Assembly (NCBI GenBank): GCA_030591625.1
Contig: JAUVAR010000019.1
Location: forward strand, 1-17,241
DNA length: 17,241 nucleotides
DNA from: Candidatus Zixiibacteriota bacterium
GTDB lineage: Bacteria; Zixibacteria; MSB-5A5; GN15; FEB-12
Direction of reading: 5' to 3'
Below, piece by piece: positions 14,362-17,241 of the stretch. Each line of letters opens with the position of its first letter. Position 1 is the stretch's first letter. The position numbers and the translations under genes are program-made. The notes under the pieces are model-generated. The model saw only the letters and a program-made list of their open reading frames with translations. It was not told the origin of the DNA and ran no database searches.

Positions 14362-15174
14362 CTAATTATTACCACCAAGTATGAGAGGCATCTCGCCTGA
14401 ATCATTACCAATTATAATAACCTTACTGTTTGGTGATTCGGCAATCTTCTGGGTCGCTTCAATACCTTTCCACTTCAGATATGATGTCGTAATTCCTGCT
14501 GCAACAATCTTCTGGAAATCGGCAATACCTTTCGCTTCAATCCGCTTACGTTCGGCCTCAAGCTTTTCCTTCGCAATCGTGAATTGCATCTTCTGCGCTT
14601 CCTGATCGGCGGTCAGCTTAAAGTTAATCGCTTCGGAAATCTTGGCAGGTATCTGCACATCACGAACAACGACATTTTCGACAACAATATTTCGTCCTGC
14701 CATCTCGGTAGTTAATTGCTCAACAATTGATAATTGCAGCTCTTCTCGTTTAGTCGAGTAAATTTCTTCTGGTTTGAATTTACCTGCAACAGCACGAGCT
14801 ATCCCTCTGATCGACGGAGCCAAAGCTACAGCGTAGTAATCACGTCCAATAGAAACCTGCAACGAATCGATCTTCTCTGGATTAGGATGATAAAGAATCG
14901 AAACCTGAATTCTTATCGTCGCACCATCAGATGAAAGCACTGTCAGGTCTTCCTTGCGTTCCTGTGTCTGGATTTGATAAACAATCATCGAGTTCCACGG
15001 GAAATGCCAGTTGAAACCTTCAGCATAGACCTGTCCCATTTCGGTTCCACCACTGAACTTCGAGAAAAAGACTGCCCTGTGACCAGATGGTACCGAAGTA
15101 CCACATCCCATCATCCCGACCGCCAAGAGAGCTACCAGAAAAAGTGGGAGCATTTTGAGTTTTTCGTTTCGCAT
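14362..15174 (-). CDS. Prohibitin/SPFH-domain membrane protein
   Basis: The 270-residue protein has an N-terminal hydrophobic anchor (residues 8-24). It ends in MGC, so it could be lipid-modified rather than spanning the membrane. The SPFH/Band 7 domain covers about 28-190: VPSGHRAVFFSKFSGGTEMGQVYAEGFNWHFPW, then LSSDGATIRIQVSILYHPNPEKI, IRGIARAVAGKFKPEEIYSTKRE and ENVVVRDVQIPAKISEAI. A charged coiled-coil helix follows (QEAQKMQFTIAKEKLEAERKRI), and the protein closes with SKVIIIGNDSGEMPLILGG, as in prohibitins. Family members form large ring or cage assemblies at membranes and modulate proteases such as FtsH. The ATG at 15174 follows GGAGG. It has its own terminator and appears to be monocistronic. 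Confidence 0.92.
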   Translation of the reverse strand: MRNEKLKMLPLFLVALLAVGMMGCGTSVPSGHRAVFFSKFSGGTEMGQVYAEGFNWHFPWNSMIVYQIQTQERKEDLTVLSSDGATIRIQVSILYHPNPEKIDSLQVSIGRDYYAVALAPSIRGIARAVAGKFKPEEIYSTKREELQLSIVEQLTTEMAGRNIVVENVVVRDVQIPAKISEAINFKLTADQEAQKMQFTIAKEKLEAERKRIEAKGIADFQKIVAAGITTSYLKWKGIEATQKIAESPNSKVIIIGNDSGEMPLILGGNN

Positions 15175-15327
15175 TGTTCCTCCAAAAATATAAATTGAAT
15201 TTAGTAGTTTGCTCTACTGCTATTACTCATTTGTAAGGAATAGATTCAACATAAAAAGGTGGCAAAGCAACTTTTTTTGTTCGATTTAATAATTGCTTGA
15301 TATGAAAGGAGATTGGTGCTACACCAG

Positions 15328-15363
15328 TATCAGGTTATTTCCGATTTAATACCAAACCTGATA
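15328..15363. repeat. Inverted repeat past the unknown lipoprotein gene
   Basis: TATCAGGTT (15328-15336) and AACCTGATA (15355-15363) are perfect complements around an 18-nt loop. A small TGGTG/CACCA hairpin (15314-15326) is adjacent. No T-tract follows, so it is at best a weak terminator of the gene ending at 15368. Confidence 0.45.
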
Positions 15364-15367
15364 TATC

Positions 15368-16324
15368 CTACAACTGATATGGAACAGTCCAGCTGACGAT
15401 GTGAAAGAACTCATCATCGTGAAATGCTTGTAACAACAACGAATTGTAGCGTCTTGTAGAACCATCGCGCAAATCGGCCACACCACGATACTCTTCTCGA
15501 CTATCCTGTCTCGCTGCAATAGTAGTAAAACCGGCTTGACCATCGAATGTGATGAGTGGATAATCACGCTTGGTGATATTAGTACTGCCGATCCAGTGTG
15601 TCTCAAGCGCTATTGGTTCCCCATTATCGATTTTTGGTATATCGGAAAGTTTGATAAATCCAATTCTACTGAACCAATTTGGATTTGATAATGGTAAATC
15701 GTTGTACATAAGAACATCACCCTCTATTTCTGTTACTTCTCCATCCACCCGTGCAAACATAACAGACCGTAACGGCGGATTGCCATTATACATTCCGCGA
15801 TACCCCCAAAGAAGCCAGCCAACATAATCTTTGGAATCATTGCCAAGCTTTATAAAAAACGCATAACGTTGCAAGGTACGGTCAGTTGTATCAACCAATG
15901 TGTCAGCAGCATAACTTCTGATAGTCTCGATCGTGAACTCATCATTGATCACCACCCATGCTTCTCTGAGCTTTCCAAGACTGCCATAATCCGCATAGAG
16001 AATTGAATCAGGAGTTTTACTCGAATCTGTGCTTCCATAATCTAGGGTTTTTAAGGGGATTGTCTCAACATACATAGTTCGTTTGTGCTCAAGTAACCTG
16101 TCCTGAAAGGTCGCATCAAGATGAGCAACTTCATACGGTTGTTCTGGATAAAAACCAGCTACCGAGAAAAGCTCTATCGCTTCGTGAGAATTAGTAATGT
16201 AAGCGGTAATTTCATCCGCATCAATAACAAACGGTACATCCTTCTCACTGCATCCTGCCGCCAAAATTGCAATTAAGGTACCGCCAAGGACAATAATATA
16301 TTTAACCAATTTATTCATATTCAT
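15368..16324 (-). CDS. Uncharacterised lipoprotein downstream of uvrB
   Basis: The product of about 318 residues starts with a lipoprotein signal (MNKLVKYIIVLGGTLIAILAAGC). I do not recognise the family. The mature protein is acidic, rich in aromatic residues and beta-like. It holds paired statements of strand-rich sequence such as RYAFFIKLGNDSKDYVGWLLWGYRGMYNGNPPLRS and FARVDGEVTEIEGDVLMYNDLP, then LETHWIGSTNITKRDYPLITFDGQ, and ends in HDDEFFHIVSWTVPYQL. A chance-looking upstream TTG at 16342 overlaps the uvrB stop; ATG 16324 or 16318 is more likely, neither with a clear ribosome site. The gene starts 14 bases after uvrB, so it is probably co-transcribed and perhaps translationally coupled. 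Nothing in the sequence links it to DNA repair. Confidence 0.75.
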   Translation of the reverse strand: MNMNKLVKYIIVLGGTLIAILAAGCSEKDVPFVIDADEITAYITNSHEAIELFSVAGFYPEQPYEVAHLDATFQDRLLEHKRTMYVETIPLKTLDYGSTDSSKTPDSILYADYGSLGKLREAWVVINDEFTIETIRSYAADTLVDTTDRTLQRYAFFIKLGNDSKDYVGWLLWGYRGMYNGNPPLRSVMFARVDGEVTEIEGDVLMYNDLPLSNPNWFSRIGFIKLSDIPKIDNGEPIALETHWIGSTNITKRDYPLITFDGQAGFTTIAARQDSREEYRGVADLRDGSTRRYNSLLLQAFHDDEFFHIVSWTVPYQL

Positions 16325-16338
16325 TATACAGACTGATT

Positions 16339-17241
16339 TCAATTCTGTTTTGTTTTGTTCTTTTTCACTTTAATTTTAAGATCTTTGATATCTTCACGAA
16401 TCATAATGGCCATTTCAAAGTCAAGGTTTTGAGCCGAGTTCTTCATTGAATTCATCAAGAAACCGAGTTTGTCTTCATAAGACATTAGCTCAAAAGATGC
16501 CGGTTTATTAAATACTTCCTCTTGCACAACCTTGCTGTCGGCAAAACTGGTTGAGCGTAAAATTTCATCACGAGTCTTATAAATAGTCTCAGGATTTATA
16601 TTATGCTTTTTATTATATGCTTCTTGTTTTGTCCTGCGACGAGACGTTTCATCCATCGCTTTCTGCATCGAATTTGTGATTTTATCAGCATAAAAAATAA
16701 CTTCGCCATTACGGTTACGAGCTGCACGTCCGGCTGTCTGGATAAGCGCACGAGCCGAACGAAGAAACCCTTCTTTGTCAGCATCCAATATTGCAATGAG
16801 TGAAACTTCCGGCAGATCAAGTCCCTCGCGAAGAAGGTTTACGCCAATAAGAACATCAAACTCACCCAGTCTCAAATCACGGATAATTTCAGTACGTTCA
16901 ATAGCAGCAATTTCAGAATGCAAATAACGAACTTTGATTCCCGCGCCTCTCATATATTCGGTCAAGTCCTCAGACATTCGTTTAGTCAGAGTTGTAACCA
17001 GCACTTTTTCGCCAACATCAATTCGTTTTCTCGCCTGTTCAAGAAGATCATCAACCTGATTCGAAAGTGGCTTAACCGTAATCTCAGGGTCCAAAAGCCC
17101 GGTCGGTCTGATCACCTGCTCAACAACTACTCCACCACATTTTTCTAATTCATAGTCAGCCGGTGTCGCAGAGACATAAACGACTTTTTTCGCCTGACTC
17201 TCAAACTCTTCAAAGAAAAGCGGTCTGTTATCCATGGCCGA
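16339..17241 (-). CDS. uvrB: Excinuclease ABC subunit B, C-terminal part
   Basis: The last 300 residues of UvrB, open to the right edge. UvrB is the damage-verifying helicase-like subunit of nucleotide excision repair and works with UvrA and UvrC. It starts at SAMDNRPLFFEEFE, followed by VVYVSATPADYEL, IRPTGLLDPEI, the second RecA-like domain with TLTKRMSEDLTEYM, YLHSEI, DVLIGVNLLREGLDLPEVSL and the arginine-finger motif SARALIQTAGRAARN. The C-terminal UVR motif, which contacts UvrC, is MSYEDKLGFLMNSMKNSAQ and the following LDFEMAIMIREDI. The usual spelling of the motif VI lead-in is SLIQTIGR, so ALIQTAGR is a mild variant. It ends in TGA, showing that TGA is a normal stop in this genome. Confidence 0.97.
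   Translation of the reverse strand, partial: SAMDNRPLFFEEFESQAKKVVYVSATPADYELEKCGGVVVEQVIRPTGLLDPEITVKPLSNQVDDLLEQARKRIDVGEKVLVTTLTKRMSEDLTEYMRGAGIKVRYLHSEIAAIERTEIIRDLRLGEFDVLIGVNLLREGLDLPEVSLIAILDADKEGFLRSARALIQTAGRAARNRNGEVIFYADKITNSMQKAMDETSRRRTKQEAYNKKHNINPETIYKTRDEILRSTSFADSKVVQEEVFNKPASFELMSYEDKLGFLMNSMKNSAQNLDFEMAIMIREDIKDLKIKVKKNKTKQN

Overview
The window looks like a chromosomal segment of an uncultured Gram-negative bacterium of the FCB superphylum. A lineage such as Zixibacteria or a near relative fits, but this is inferred from gene style, not from a marker gene. The evidence is an AT-leaning composition, several lipoproteins and Sec-secreted proteins, a C-terminal FlgD-like/type IX-type sorting domain containing NYPNPFNP, and tail-fibre-like secreted repeat proteins. 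TGA works as an ordinary stop here: uvrB and two other genes end with it. No rRNA, tRNA, CRISPR array, integrase or transposase was found. Almost every gene is on the minus strand. The one clear exception is a membrane spermidine-synthase-like protein on the plus strand.

Layout from left to right. 1-591 is the N-terminal part of a PAS sensor protein cut by the window edge. 592-988 is non-coding, with a candidate promoter, an inverted repeat and a weak terminator. 989-1231 is a small DUF6868-type membrane protein. 1371-3368 is a large secreted protein (DUF1353-like, LamG-like and sorting domains). 3526-4137 is a GyrI-like protein. 4198-5121 is an alpha/beta-hydrolase lipoprotein interrupted by one in-frame TGA. 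5361-7321 is a likely metal-handling module: a His-rich exported protein, a HupE/UreJ-type permease and a membrane-anchored partner. 7397-7873 is an exported YciI-like protein. 8097-8404 is a decayed fragment of a cysteine-synthase-like gene. 8530-10260 is a secreted tail-fibre-like protein. 10810-12333 (+) is a membrane protein fused to a spermidine-synthase-like domain. 12340-12681 is a small lipoprotein homologous to the N-terminal domain of the serine protease lipoprotein at 12825-13976. 14362-15174 is a prohibitin/SPFH protein, 15368-16324 an unrecognised lipoprotein, and 16339-17241 the C-terminal part of UvrB.

Five intrinsic terminators are clear, and most units between them appear to be one to three genes. 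The most interesting points are: the hydrolase TGA, which sits where relatives are believed to carry cysteine; the protease with a stand-alone copy of its own N-terminal domain next door; the His-rich/HupE/anchor module with the same 10-bp palindrome upstream of two of its genes; a frameshift in the cysteine-synthase remnant lying exactly at a perfect 22-bp palindrome; and a second degraded copy of the end of that remnant on the far side of the tail-fibre-like gene. I did not find a clearly new defence or mobile system.
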